The translations under genes and the position numbers were made by a program. From contig JAJZTS010000009.1 in NCBI GenBank assembly GCA_021848725.1, positions 1 through 57,212 on the forward strand: DNA of 57,212 nt, given 5' to 3'. The stretch comes from Pseudomonadota bacterium. Lineage in GTDB: Bacteria > Pseudomonadota > Gammaproteobacteria > Burkholderiales > Thiobacillaceae. Positions 24,457-36,489 of this stretch are shown here, piece by piece (within the stretch, counting starts at the first letter, position 1; the number at the start of each line of letters is the position of its first letter). Under the pieces are notes generated by a model. The model did no database searches. It saw only the letters and a program-made list of their open reading frames with translations, and was not told where the DNA came from.

Positions 24457-26646
24457 ATGAACCCCTCTTGGCGTTTCGACACAGGCGATGTATTCGGGGG
24501 ATTGGCCGCCATGCTGGTCGCCTTCCCGTCCGCTATCGCCTTCGGCCTGATTTCCACCGCCCCCCTGGGGCCGTCGTATGTCGGTTACGGCGCCATGGCC
24601 GGCATGGTCGGCGCCATCGCCTTGGGGCTGGCCGCTCCCCTCCTAGGCGGGGCTCCGCGCCTGATCTCCGCCCCCAGCGCCCCGGCCGCAGCCATGCTTG
24701 CCGCCTTCGCCACCGAACTCGCCAGCCCGCCGCTCGGCTTGCAGCCCGCCCTCATCTTCACCGTGCTTGCCTTAATCGGCCTATTCGCCGCCTTGCTGCA
24801 ACTCATTTTTGGTTTCATCCGGGGCGGCCGCTTCATCAAATACATTCCCTACCCGGTGGTTGCCGGCTATATGAGCGGCGTCGGCATGATCATCCTGCTC
24901 AGCCAACTGCCCAAGCTGCTCGGCCTGCCGAACGGCTCACCTATTCAAGACGCACTGAATATCGCGCTATGGAACCCCTTGGCGCTGACGGTCGCCATCG
25001 CCACCATCGCGTTCATGCTCACCAGCCCGCGCCTCAGCCGAGTCATCCCCGGCCCCATTGTTGCCTTGCTCGGCGGCACCGCCGCCTATTTCGGCTTGGC
25101 CCTGTACCACCCGTCCCTGCTCCATCTCGACGGCAACGACCTGGTGATCGGCAAGATGCAAAGCGAGGGGGTGGGCGCCATCCTGGCCACCGCAAGCGTG
25201 CGCTGGCACGACATCGCCGCCTTCGATCCCGATATCCTGCAGCAGGTCTTCGTGCCGGCGTTCATGCTCGCCATGCTGCTGTCCATCGATACGCTCAAGA
25301 CCTGCGTCGTCGTCGACACCATTACCCGCAGCCGACACAACTCCAACCGCGAGCTGATCGGCCAAGGCACAGGCAACCTTTGCGCTTCTCTATTCGGCGG
25401 CATGCCGGGCTCCGGCACGATGGGAGCCACCCTGATCAATATTGGTTCCGGGGGCCGCAGTCGCTGGTCCGGTGTGCTGGCCGGCGGCTTTGCGCTGGCC
25501 GCGGCCTTGATGCTGAGCGGCCTCATCGCTTGGGTGCCGCTGGCTGCCCTGGCCGGCATCCTCTGCGTCATCGGCGTGCGCTTGATCGACTGGCATAGCC
25601 TGCGCCTACTGCGGCAACGTTCGACCATACTGGACTTCGTCGTCATCGCCACCGTCACCGCCACTGCGATTGCCTTCAACCTGATGGTGGCGGCCGGTGT
25701 CGGCGTGATTCTGGCCATCCTGCTGTTCGTGCGCGAACAGATCAAAAATTCCGTTGTGCGCCGGCGCAGCCTGGGCAGCCAAACCTTCTCCAAGAAGCAG
25801 CGCCTGCCGGAAGAACATGCCGTACTCGAACGCAAAGGCGTCGAGACCGTGATCTTCGAACTGCACGGCGCCCTGTTCTTCGGCACCACCGATCAATTGC
25901 TGAACGAACTCGAACCCCATCTCGGCAAATGCCGCTATCTCGTGCTCGACCTCAAGCGCGTCTATTCGGTGGACTTCACCGGCGCCCATCTGCTCGAACA
26001 AGTTGCCGCGCAGCTAAACGAGCACGGCGCCGAGCTGCTGCTCGCCAACCTGCGCCCGCAACTCGTCGCCTATTTCACCGAGGTCGGCATGCTCAAACCC
26101 AGTTCGAACGTGCGACTGTTTCCGCAGCTGGACGACGCTGTGGAGTGGACCGAAGACCGTCTGCTCGAAGCCGAGGGCTTTAGCCACGGCGAGGGCGAAG
26201 CGCCGCTTGGCCTCGGCCAATTGCACCTGTTCGCCAGCGCTTCGGCCGACACCCTGGCCGACCTCGATCGCTATGTGCACAGCCGATCGGTCGCCGCCGG
26301 CGAGAAGGTCTTCGCCATGGGTGGCGAGGGCGACGAACTGTTCCTGATTCGGCGCGGCAGCGTGCGTATCGAACTGCCCCTGGGCGGCGGCGAGCGCTAC
26401 CACCTCACCAGTTTCGGCCGAGGCGATTTCTTCGGCGAGATGTCCTTCCTCGATCGCGCGCCGCGCTCGGCCGATGCCGTCGCCGCAACCGACCTGGAGC
26501 TTTATGCCTTCTCCCGCGCCGATTTCGACCAGGCCGCCAGCCACCACCCGCGCATGGCCAATCTCATCGCCACCCGGCTCGCCCACGCCCTGGCCGAACG
26601 GCTGCGCCAGACCAACACCGAGCTGCGCGCCTTGGAAGAGGCCTAA
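24457..26646 (+). CDS. SulP-family anion transporter with STAS and cyclic-nucleotide-binding domains
   Basis: Inner-membrane transporter of 729 residues. A SulP transmembrane domain (about residues 8-420, with [11 protein letters not shown] and [14 protein letters not shown]) is followed by a STAS domain (about 460-570, [20 protein letters not shown]) and a C-terminal cyclic-nucleotide-binding fold (about 590-720, with [18 protein letters not shown] as phosphate-binding cassette). SulP proteins carry sulfate, bicarbonate or other anions. In an autotroph both are plausible, and the sequence does not decide. The cNBD suggests gating by cAMP or c-di-GMP-like ligands (inference). An in-frame ATG at 24442 is an alternative start. 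Confidence 0.9.
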   Translation: MNPSWRFDTGDVFGGLAAMLVAFPSAIAFGLISTAPLGPSYVGYGAMAGMVGAIALGLAAPLLGGAPRLISAPSAPAAAMLAAFATELASPPLGLQPALIFTVLALIGLFAALLQLIFGFIRGGRFIKYIPYPVVAGYMSGVGMIILLSQLPKLLGLPNGSPIQDALNIALWNPLALTVAIATIAFMLTSPRLSRVIPGPIVALLGGTAAYFGLALYHPSLLHLDGNDLVIGKMQSEGVGAILATASVRWHDIAAFDPDILQQVFVPAFMLAMLLSIDTLKTCVVVDTITRSRHNSNRELIGQGTGNLCASLFGGMPGSGTMGATLINIGSGGRSRWSGVLAGGFALAAALMLSGLIAWVPLAALAGILCVIGVRLIDWHSLRLLRQRSTILDFVVIATVTATAIAFNLMVAAGVGVILAILLFVREQIKNSVVRRRSLGSQTFSKKQRLPEEHAVLERKGVETVIFELHGALFFGTTDQLLNELEPHLGKCRYLVLDLKRVYSVDFTGAHLLEQVAAQLNEHGAELLLANLRPQLVAYFTEVGMLKPSSNVRLFPQLDDAVEWTEDRLLEAEGFSHGEGEAPLGLGQLHLFASASADTLADLDRYVHSRSVAAGEKVFAMGGEGDELFLIRRGSVRIELPLGGGERYHLTSFGRGDFFGEMSFLDRAPRSADAVAATDLELYAFSRADFDQAASHHPRMANLIATRLAHALAERLRQTNTELRALEEA

Positions 26647-26711
26647 GTCGGCCCTGGCTGCCGGTTTTCCCTTAGAATGCCCGCTCGACCTCACTGGACA
26701 GAGCGGACGGG

Positions 26712-27908
26712 ATGGAAGCGACCCAACTCAAGCGTATCGTGCTCGGCGTCACCGGCGGCGTGGCCGCCTACAAGGCGGCGGAACTCACCCGGCTGCTGGT
26801 CAAGCAGAAGCTCGACGTGCAGGTGGTGCTGACCGAGGCGGCCAGCCACTTCGTCACCCCGGCCACCTTCCAGGCCCTGTCCGGCCGGCCGGTGTTCACC
26901 AGCCTGTGGGACGACCGCATCGACAACGGCATGGCCCACATCGACCTGACCCGCGATGCCGACGCGGTGCTGATCGCCCCGGCCTCGGCCGACTTCCTGG
27001 CCAAGGTGGCACAGGGTCGCGCCGACGACCTGCTGTCCACCCTCTGCCTTGCCCGCACCTGTCCGCTCTTGGTCGCGCCGGCGATGAATGTGCAGATGTG
27101 GGAACAGCCGGCCACCCAACGCAACGTGGCCATGCTGAAAGAAGACGGCGTGCTGTTTCTCGGCCCGACCCAGGGCGAACAGGCCTGCGGCGAGATCGGC
27201 CTCGGCCGCATGCTGGAACCGGAAGAGATCGTCGAAGCCCTGGACGGCCAGTTCCAGCCCAAGCGGCTGAACGGCCTCAGGGTCTTGATCACCGCCGGCC
27301 CCACTTTCGAAGCCATCGACGCGGTGCGCGGCATCAGCAACCAGAGCTCGGGCAAGATGGGTTATGCCGTGGCCCGCGCCGCGCTCGAGGCCGGCGCCGA
27401 GGTCACCCTGGTCAGCGGCCCGACCTGCCTGACGCCGCCGCGCGGCGCCCGCACCCTGCCCATCGTCAGCACCCAGCAGATGCTCGACGCCGTGGAGGCT
27501 GAGATCGACCGGGCCGACATCTTCATCAGCGTCGCCGCCGTGGCCGACTACTACGTGCTCAACCCGAGCGAGAGCAAGATCAAAAAGGACGCCCATATCC
27601 TGACCTTGGAACTGGCGCCCAACCCGGACATCCTGGCCAACGTCACCAGCCGGGCGAAGCCGCCGTTCTGCGTCGGCTTCGCCGCCGAGGCGGAGAACCT
27701 CGAGGAATACGCCGAGCTCAAGCGCAAGCGCAAACACCTGCCCTTGATCGTGGCCAATGCGGTGCAAGAGGCCATCGGCGCCGACGCGGTGGAACTGCTC
27801 TTGCTCGACGATGCCGGCACCCATACTTTGCAGCAGGCCGACAAACTCACCCAGGCCCGCCTTCTGATCGAGCACATCGCCCAGCTCTACAACGCCCAAC
27901 ACCCTTAA
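26712..27908 (+). CDS. coaBC: Bifunctional phosphopantothenoylcysteine decarboxylase/synthetase
   Basis: Two-domain coenzyme A biosynthesis enzyme, 398 residues. The N-terminal CoaC flavoprotein ([18 protein letters not shown], then [11 protein letters not shown] with the PxMNxxMW motif) decarboxylates phosphopantothenoylcysteine. The C-terminal CoaB ([20 protein letters not shown], then SGKMGYAVA) makes it from phosphopantothenate and cysteine with CTP. The start is the ATG at 26712. dut follows 17 bp later on the same strand, the usual coaBC-dut order in proteobacteria. Confidence 0.97.
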   Translation: MEATQLKRIVLGVTGGVAAYKAAELTRLLVKQKLDVQVVLTEAASHFVTPATFQALSGRPVFTSLWDDRIDNGMAHIDLTRDADAVLIAPASADFLAKVAQGRADDLLSTLCLARTCPLLVAPAMNVQMWEQPATQRNVAMLKEDGVLFLGPTQGEQACGEIGLGRMLEPEEIVEALDGQFQPKRLNGLRVLITAGPTFEAIDAVRGISNQSSGKMGYAVARAALEAGAEVTLVSGPTCLTPPRGARTLPIVSTQQMLDAVEAEIDRADIFISVAAVADYYVLNPSESKIKKDAHILTLELAPNPDILANVTSRAKPPFCVGFAAEAENLEEYAELKRKRKHLPLIVANAVQEAIGADAVELLLLDDAGTHTLQQADKLTQARLLIEHIAQLYNAQHP

Positions 27909-27925
27909 CCAGAGATACCAGCACT

Positions 27926-28372
27926 ATGCACGTCGACGTGAAGATCCTCGACCCGCGCATGCGGGAACAACTGCCCCACTACGCCACCCCCGGCAGCGCC
28001 GGCCTCGACCTGCGCGCCTGCCTGGATACCCCCTTGATATTGAAGCCGGGCGAGACCCAACTCATCCCGACCGGCATCGCCATCCACCTGGCCGACGCCG
28101 GCTATGCCGCGATGATCCTGCCCCGTTCCGGCCTGGGCCATAAGCACGGCGTGGTGCTAGGCAACCTGGTCGGCCTGATCGACTCCGACTACCAGGGCCA
28201 GCTCATGGTCTCGACCTGGAACCGCGGCCACGAGGCGTTCACCATCCAGCCCTTCGAGCGCATCGCACAGATGGTCATCGTGCCGGTGGTGCAGGCGCGC
28301 TTCAACGTGGTGGACGAATTTCCGGAGAGCGACCGCGGCGCCGGCGGCTTCGGCAGCACGGGGAAAGGATAG
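27926..28372 (+). CDS. dut: dUTP diphosphatase
   Basis: Trimeric dUTPase, 148 residues, hydrolysing dUTP to dUMP and PPi to keep uracil out of DNA and supply dTMP synthesis. All five family motifs are visible: AGLDLRAC (1), [10 protein letters not shown] (2), GLIDSDYQG (3), [10 protein letters not shown] (4) and [10 protein letters not shown] (5). It is 17 bp downstream of coaBC, so they are likely co-transcribed. It converges with the rhodanese gene. Confidence 0.98.
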   Translation: MHVDVKILDPRMREQLPHYATPGSAGLDLRACLDTPLILKPGETQLIPTGIAIHLADAGYAAMILPRSGLGHKHGVVLGNLVGLIDSDYQGQLMVSTWNRGHEAFTIQPFERIAQMVIVPVVQARFNVVDEFPESDRGAGGFGSTGKG

Positions 28373-28403
28373 GGGCCAGGATTCGGGATTCAGGGGGCAA
28401 GGC

Positions 28404-28429
28404 AAAAAACTCGCGCCTTCGGCGCACTC
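28404..28429 (-). terminator. Intrinsic terminator of the rhodanese gene
   Basis: On the minus strand GAGTGCGCC-GAA-GGCGCGAG is followed by six Ts, starting about 22 nt after the rhodanese stop codon. It lies between the convergent dut and rhodanese genes. Confidence 0.8.
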
Positions 28430-28451
28430 CACCCTGACCCCCACCCCCCGC

Positions 28452-28838
28452 TCAACACTGCTCCCAGGGCAGGCCGTCGCAGCGCCAGCCGCTGACCGTG
28501 CCGCGGTGGTGATGCTCGTCGAGTTCGCCCTCGAAGCCGTGCAGCACGTTGTAGACCTCGGTGAAGCCGTTCTGCTCCAAGAACTCGCCGGCCTCGCGCG
28601 AGCGGTTGCCTGAGCGGCAGACCAGGATCACCGGCCGATGATGCGAGGCGGCCATGCGCACCTCGCCCAAAAAACGCGGGTTCAAGTCCCAATTCGCACC
28701 CTCGTACCATGGCACCAAGATGGCCCCGATAGGATGGCCGACGAACAGATACTCGAACTCCGAGCGGCAATCGATCAACACCGCATCGCTGTTGGCCTCT
28801 AGAAAGGCATAGGCCTCTTTCGGCGTTAGATGCTTCAT
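28452..28838 (-). CDS. Single-domain rhodanese-like sulfurtransferase
   Basis: Cytoplasmic rhodanese-domain protein of 128 residues. The active-site loop is VCRSGNRSREA with its catalytic Cys near residue 74, and the upstream LIDCRSEFEYLFVGH is the typical substrate-binding entry. Such proteins carry persulfide sulfur, which is common in sulfur-oxidising bacteria. The physiological partner is unknown. The gene stands alone, convergent to dut and divergent from metH, with its own terminator. Confidence 0.92.
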   Translation of the reverse strand: MKHLTPKEAYAFLEANSDAVLIDCRSEFEYLFVGHPIGAILVPWYEGANWDLNPRFLGEVRMAASHHRPVILVCRSGNRSREAGEFLEQNGFTEVYNVLHGFEGELDEHHHRGTVSGWRCDGLPWEQC

Positions 28839-28998
28839 CGGCGATCTCCCTTTACTCGGCCATTTCCGGTTTCGACTTCAAGCCCCGTCTTGATGCACCG
28901 ACACTATAGCAAGCCAGTTTGTTGTTTATGTTGCGCCCGCGACCGGCACGGTCACGGCAAAAACGGCGCACGCATTCAAATCAGCCCGCCTGGCCTTC

Positions 28999-29021
28999 GG
29001 ATAAATAAGCATTTATTATCC
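28999..29021. promoter_or_regulatory. AT-rich imperfect palindrome upstream of metH
   Basis: GGATAAATAA-gca-TTTATTATCC lies in the 247-bp gap between the rhodanese gene and metH, about 65 bp before the metH start. It is a candidate operator. A second GC stem (GCCTGggaGGCAGGC) lies just after it. No SAH or cobalamin riboswitch could be recognised. The rest of the gap shows nothing else. Confidence 0.35.
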
Positions 29022-29085
29022 GTCAGCCTGGGAGGCAGGCTTACTGCCAAGTATCATAATTAGACTTTATCGACCTCTAGCGACC

Positions 29086-32751
<3,666 letters not shown>

Positions 32752-32772
<21 letters not shown>

Positions 32773-32838
32773 AAATAGAAGCATAAGGATCATTGCGACC
32801 CAGCCCAACACTAGAACAAGCTCGCGCAAAATGTGCAT
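32752..32838 (-). CDS. Candidate 28-residue hydrophobic small protein, antisense to the metH end
   Basis: The minus strand encodes [20 protein letters not shown] followed by LFLLRVVA and a stop. It is 28 residues and almost wholly hydrophobic, long enough for one membrane helix, with an Arg near each end. AAAGGGA lies seven bases upstream of the ATG at 32838, followed by an A/T-rich leader (32839-32900) suited to a promoter. The last 21 bases overlap metH. It could be a small membrane protein or a type I toxin-like peptide; no antitoxin RNA can be called. The stop comes from the TTA leucine codon of metH, which reads CTG in the second metH tail. Expression is not known. Confidence 0.4.
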
Positions 32839-33014
32839 AAAAAATCCCTTTAAAAAACAAACAAAAATATGCCAGCAGTTTCAGTTTTTGGGGGGCCGAA
32901 AAGTGATGCAAAACGTCGCGTTTCGCCCCATGAGGTAATTATTTCCCCTAGGCCAGCATTTGAGGGCGCGGAAATAGCTCGTTTTGGGCTCTTATAGTCG
33001 AAATCACAAAGAAA

Positions 33015-33170
33015 ATGAGCCTGCCCGCACCATTTGCTTCAACCACTACCTTCCAGCAGGCCTTCGCCGACGGCCTGCACGGCATGCTGCGGCAGCACGA
33101 CGGCCTCGGGGTCTATATTCTGGTTTTGGTCAACGCCGCCAACGACCCGGTGCTTTGGCAGCAGCCGTAG
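33015..33170 (+). pseudogene. Truncated 5' copy of the HIT-like gene at 35401
   Basis: Reads MSLPAPFASTTTFQQAFADG and so on for 51 codons, ending LWQQP-stop. It matches the first 50 residues of the intact gene (FQQAFAEGLHAMLRQHDGLG, AANDPELWQ) with mostly conservative changes. The remainder of the gene is missing. The following stretch 33171-33351 holds only a small GTCGGCAA-TACC-TTGCCGAC hairpin (near 33171-33190), and 32839-33014 holds AT-rich sequence without genes. Confidence 0.85.
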
Positions 33171-33351
33171 GTCGGCAATACCTTGCCGACGATAACTGAC
33201 AACCGATTGCCGGCGGGAAGCGGGGCTTCTTGCCGTCGGCGCGGTAACCGGGGCTGCTGGGGCCGAGCGGTGGGACGTCTTCACCGGAAGTTCGCGCCCG
33301 GGAGACAGCTCCTATGAAAGGGTGGCGCCGACCCGAAACACCCCTTAAAAT

Positions 33352-33372
33352 CGGTTGCACTTATCGCAACCG
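33352..33372. promoter_or_regulatory. Inverted repeat upstream of the toxin-antitoxin genes
   Basis: CGGTTGC-ACTTATC-GCAACCG, an exact 7-bp dyad ending 11 bp before the antitoxin start. It is a likely autoregulatory operator for the RHH antitoxin (inferred from position). Confidence 0.55.
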
Positions 33373-33383
33373 GAGCGTCCGCC

Positions 33384-33656
33384 ATGAGCACTTCCACTGT
33401 CGGGGTGAAACTCGACGACGAGACCCGCGAGCGGCTTAAACAAGTCGCCGACGAACTGGAGCGCACGCCGCATTGGGTGATCAAGACCGCGCTGGCGGAG
33501 TATCTGGACCGTGAAGAGGCCGCGCTGAAGGAACGCCATGAAGACGACGCCCGTTGGGCGCATTATCAAGAGAGCGGCCAGGCCATCCCGCAAGAAAAAG
33601 TCATGCAATGGTTGGGCGCGCTGGCGGCCGGGCGCAAGGCGCCGTGTCCCAAGTAG
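33384..33656 (+). CDS. Ribbon-helix-helix antitoxin
   Basis: CopG/RHH-family protein of 90 residues. The N-terminal ribbon-helix-helix is seen in STVGVKLDDETRERLKQVAD followed by ELERTPHWVIKTALAEYL, and the charged C-terminal part should wrap the toxin. It precedes and overlaps a ParE-family toxin by 13 bp, the standard type II toxin-antitoxin order. A dyad operator lies just upstream. The pair sits between a truncated gene copy and a second metH tail, so it looks like inserted accessory DNA. Confidence 0.9.
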   Translation: MSTSTVGVKLDDETRERLKQVADELERTPHWVIKTALAEYLDREEAALKERHEDDARWAHYQESGQAIPQEKVMQWLGALAAGRKAPCPK

Positions 33657-33937
33657 TCTGGCTACCGGAGGCGCTTGAAGACATCCAACGCCTGCACGCC
33701 TTTCTCGCCGACAAGAACCCCGCCGCCGCCCGCAATGCCGTGCTTTGCATCCAGGCCGCCGGCCGGCAACTGGAGGCCTTTCCCGAGATCGGCCGGACGA
33801 TGCGCGACGGCAGTCAGCGGCGCGAGGTGTTCGCCGCCTTCGGCGCCGGCGCCTATGTGCTGCGCTACCGGCCCGACGCCCAAGGCCGTGTGGTGGTGAT
33901 TCGCGTCTGGCACACCCGCGAGTGGCGCGAGGGCTAA
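33644..33937 (+). CDS. ParE/RelE-superfamily toxin
   Basis: Toxin of 97 residues with the family features WLPEALEDIQRLHAFLADKN, the central IGRTMRDGSQRREVF and the C-terminal VVVIRVWHTREWREG, a common ParE ending. ParE toxins block DNA gyrase and RelE types cleave mRNA at the ribosome; sequence alone favours ParE-like. The start is GTG at 33644, inside the antitoxin 3' end, allowing coupled translation. The stop is followed directly by the duplicated metH tail (33938). Confidence 0.88.
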   Translation: MSQVVWLPEALEDIQRLHAFLADKNPAAARNAVLCIQAAGRQLEAFPEIGRTMRDGSQRREVFAAFGAGAYVLRYRPDAQGRVVVIRVWHTREWREG

Positions 33938-33988
33938 GCCACCGCCGAGCGCTGGCTGGCGCCCAATCTGGGCTACCAGCCGGATTAA
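33938..33988 (+). repeat. Second copy of the metH 3' end
   Basis: 17 codons reading [16 protein letters not shown]-stop, in the same orientation as metH. The first 30 bases are identical to 32722-32751. The remainder differs by two synonymous changes (Leu, Pro) and two conservative replacements (Asn to Gln, Glu to Asp). It lies directly after the ParE stop and before the fic promoter. Confidence 0.92.
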
Positions 33989-33998
33989 ACAGGCTTTC

Positions 33999-34031
33999 TA
34001 TCAAAATCTATCAATAATTATCAAATTGATA
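33999..34031. promoter_or_regulatory. Phased TATCAA repeats in front of fic
   Basis: TATCAA starts at 33999, 34009 and 34019, exactly 10 bp apart, and the last forms a perfect palindrome TATCAAATTGATA (34019-34031) ending just before the fic start. The helical phasing suggests cooperative binding of one regulator on one DNA face, possibly the winged-helix C-terminus of the Fic protein itself. Confidence 0.6.
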
Positions 34032-34036
34032 AATAG

Positions 34037-35386
34037 ATGAAGCTACCACTGAGCCCACCGCCACTCGAAATCCTTATGGCCCACCCTGAGACGGCCACCT
34101 TTGAATTGCTTCTCAGGACACCACAACCCGCCCTGGTGGATGGCAAGTATTTGCACTGGGATGAGCTTCGACACCGCCCCCCGCCTGAAGGGGCTAACCA
34201 CGAACAATGGTGGCTAGCCCTGAAGATGGCCCGAATGACGAATAACCAAGTCCTGCCACTTATGGACAAGACGGGAAGGCATTTTACTTTTTCCATGCCC
34301 GAACCCGTAGTGCGCTCCTTGCATTTCATCGACCGTGACACGTCAGGGCAAATTCTGATGGATGACCCGGTCGCCACACCACAGGAGAGAGACCGCTACC
34401 TCGTCAGTTCCTTGATCGAAGAGGCCATCACCTCATCGCAACTGGAGGGCGCCTCGACCACCCGCCGCGTGGCCGAGGATATGCTGCGGGCCGGGCGCAA
34501 GCCTCGGACGATCAGCGAGCAGATGATCTTCAACAACTACCAGGCGATGCAGCACATCCGCACCGTTCGCGACGAACCCTTGTCGCTCGATCTGCTGCTT
34601 GATCTCCATCGCAGGGTGTCGGATCGCACCCTGGACAATCCCGATGAAGTGGGGAAATTGCGCCAAAGCGACGACATGGATGTCGTCGACCAGCGCGATG
34701 GCCAGCTCTTACACATCCCGCCATCCTACAAAGACCTGCCTGATCGCTTGGAGAAGCTCTGCGCCTTCGCGAATGGCAGCGAGGACGATGTTCCCTATAT
34801 TCACCCTGTCATCCGAGCCATCTTGCTGCATTTCATGATCGGCTACGAACATCCATTTGCCGATGGCAATGGCCGTACGGCTCGCGCGCTGTTTTATTGG
34901 GCGATGATCCGACAAGGCTATTGGCTCATGGAATACCTATCCATCTCCAACATATTGCGCCATGCACCGGCTCAATACGCCCGTGCCTACCTTCACACCG
35001 AGACCGACGCCAACGACACGACATACTTCGTCCTGCATCAGCTTGATGTCATCCATAAGGCCGTGGATGAATTGCACGCCCACCTCAAACGCAAAGCAAA
35101 AGAAGCACGAGCCACCGAACGCCTACTCGGCGCCGCCATGCAGCATCTGCGGGCACAGCTAAATCACCGTCAAATCGCACTGCTTGGTCATGTGCTGAAA
35201 CATCGTGACGCCTCCTACACCATCGAGAGCCACCGCCATTCTCATGCCGTTGCCTATGCCACAGCTCGCGCCGACCTTTTGCAACTAGCCGATATTGGAT
35301 TGCTGAAAGAACAACGGCATGGCAAGACCTTGGTCTTTATCGTGCCTGACGACCTGGATAGACAAATCGAACATCTTCCCAAATAA
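34037..35386 (+). CDS. Fic-domain protein with N-terminal inhibitory helix and C-terminal HTH
   Basis: Fic/DOC-family enzyme of 449 residues, predicted to AMPylate a target protein. The catalytic motif HPFADGNGRTAR is complete at residues 272-283. A candidate inhibitory motif (S/T)xxxE(G/N), SSQLEG around residues 133-138, precedes the Fic core, so this is a self-inhibited class II protein. The C-terminal 100 residues look like a winged helix (HRHSHAVAYATARADLLQLA). The start at 34037 lacks a clear ribosome-binding site; an ATG at 34076 is an alternative. It lies between the second metH tail and the HIT-like gene, so it is probably an acquired gene. Confidence 0.9.
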   Translation: MKLPLSPPPLEILMAHPETATFELLLRTPQPALVDGKYLHWDELRHRPPPEGANHEQWWLALKMARMTNNQVLPLMDKTGRHFTFSMPEPVVRSLHFIDRDTSGQILMDDPVATPQERDRYLVSSLIEEAITSSQLEGASTTRRVAEDMLRAGRKPRTISEQMIFNNYQAMQHIRTVRDEPLSLDLLLDLHRRVSDRTLDNPDEVGKLRQSDDMDVVDQRDGQLLHIPPSYKDLPDRLEKLCAFANGSEDDVPYIHPVIRAILLHFMIGYEHPFADGNGRTARALFYWAMIRQGYWLMEYLSISNILRHAPAQYARAYLHTETDANDTTYFVLHQLDVIHKAVDELHAHLKRKAKEARATERLLGAAMQHLRAQLNHRQIALLGHVLKHRDASYTIESHRHSHAVAYATARADLLQLADIGLLKEQRHGKTLVFIVPDDLDRQIEHLPK

Positions 35387-35400
35387 ACAGATTCCCATAC

Positions 35401-36459
35401 ATGCCCCTATCACCCGTTTTCACATCGACCAATCATTTCCAGCAGGCCTTCGCCGAGGGCCTGCACGCCATGCTGCGCCAGCACGACGGCCTGGGCGTCT
35501 ACATCCTGGCCCTGGCCAACGCGGCCAACGACCCTGAACTTTGGCAGACCTTGCGCGATGCGCTGACCGAGCGCCATTACCACCACGCCGCTGTGATTAC
35601 GACAGCCCTGCGCCAAGGCCGACCGCTGAACGAGCCGGAGGACGACCTGATGGTCTTCCTCAAATTGATGGCGATCGGCTTCGAAAACTTGAGCCTGGCC
35701 GAGATGCGCAAGACCGGACCGTGGGAGGTACAGTTCAACCCCTTGCGCGCCTTGCGCCCACCGCGCGCCAGCGCGGCCAAGGTCGACGGCCTGCGCCAGC
35801 CGTTCAACCCGAACGGTTTCCACTTCGCCAAGCCCTTCCTGGCCAAGGAGGTCTTCTGGCAGGGCGAACTGCTCGGCCAGGACATCAGCCTGCTCTACAA
35901 CAAGTTCCCGTTCGCGCCGCTGCACGGCCTGCTGGTACCGGCGCGGTCAGACGGCCTGCCGCAATTCCTGACCCCGCACTGGCATGGTTATGCCTGGGCG
36001 GCGACACAGGCGCTCGGCGCGCGGCTGCCCGGCTTCGGCCTGGCCTATAACAGCCTGGGCGCCTATGCCTCGGTCAACCACCTGCACTTCCAGAGCTTTG
36101 TACGCGAGCTGCCGCTGCCGCTGCTGAACCCGGCTTGGCGGCACAACGGCGGCAGCGAAGGTTATCCGGTGGACTGTCTGACCTTCGACGACGCGATCGC
36201 GGCCTGGCGCTATCTCGACGCACTGCACCAAGGCAGCACCGCCTACAACCTGGTCTATCTGCCCGGCCGGCTTTACGTCCTGCCGCGCCGCCACCAAAGC
36301 CAGGCCGTGGCCACGCCAAGCACACTGCAAACCTCGCTGGGCGCGAACCCAGGCTGGTACGAGCTGGCCGGCGGCGTCGCCGCATTCGGCCGGCAGGATT
36401 TCGCCCAGATCGACGCGCGCAGCATCGCCGAGGAACTTGGCAAGTTGGCGCTGTCTTAG
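35401..36459 (+). CDS. HIT-superfamily protein (GalT/Ap4A phosphorylase-like)
   Basis: Protein of 352 residues. The region NKFPFAPLHGLLVPARSDGL and the motif VNHLHFQSF (HxHxQ, near residue 225) place it in the HIT superfamily close to galactose-1-phosphate uridylyltransferase and Ap4A phosphorylase branches. It would transfer or phosphorolyse a nucleotide. The substrate is unknown. There is no signal peptide. Its first 50 codons occur again as a broken copy at 33015-33170, so the metH-to-HIT junction was duplicated and then interrupted. Confidence 0.7.
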   Translation: MPLSPVFTSTNHFQQAFAEGLHAMLRQHDGLGVYILALANAANDPELWQTLRDALTERHYHHAAVITTALRQGRPLNEPEDDLMVFLKLMAIGFENLSLAEMRKTGPWEVQFNPLRALRPPRASAAKVDGLRQPFNPNGFHFAKPFLAKEVFWQGELLGQDISLLYNKFPFAPLHGLLVPARSDGLPQFLTPHWHGYAWAATQALGARLPGFGLAYNSLGAYASVNHLHFQSFVRELPLPLLNPAWRHNGGSEGYPVDCLTFDDAIAAWRYLDALHQGSTAYNLVYLPGRLYVLPRRHQSQAVATPSTLQTSLGANPGWYELAGGVAAFGRQDFAQIDARSIAEELGKLALS

Positions 36460-36489
36460 CATCAGCGCCCTTTCCTTTGCCCGGAGCGC

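Noticed and set aside
28839-29085. SAH or cobalamin riboswitch upstream of metH
   Set aside because: Conserved core sequences of either class could not be found; only an AT-rich palindrome and a short GC stem are visible.
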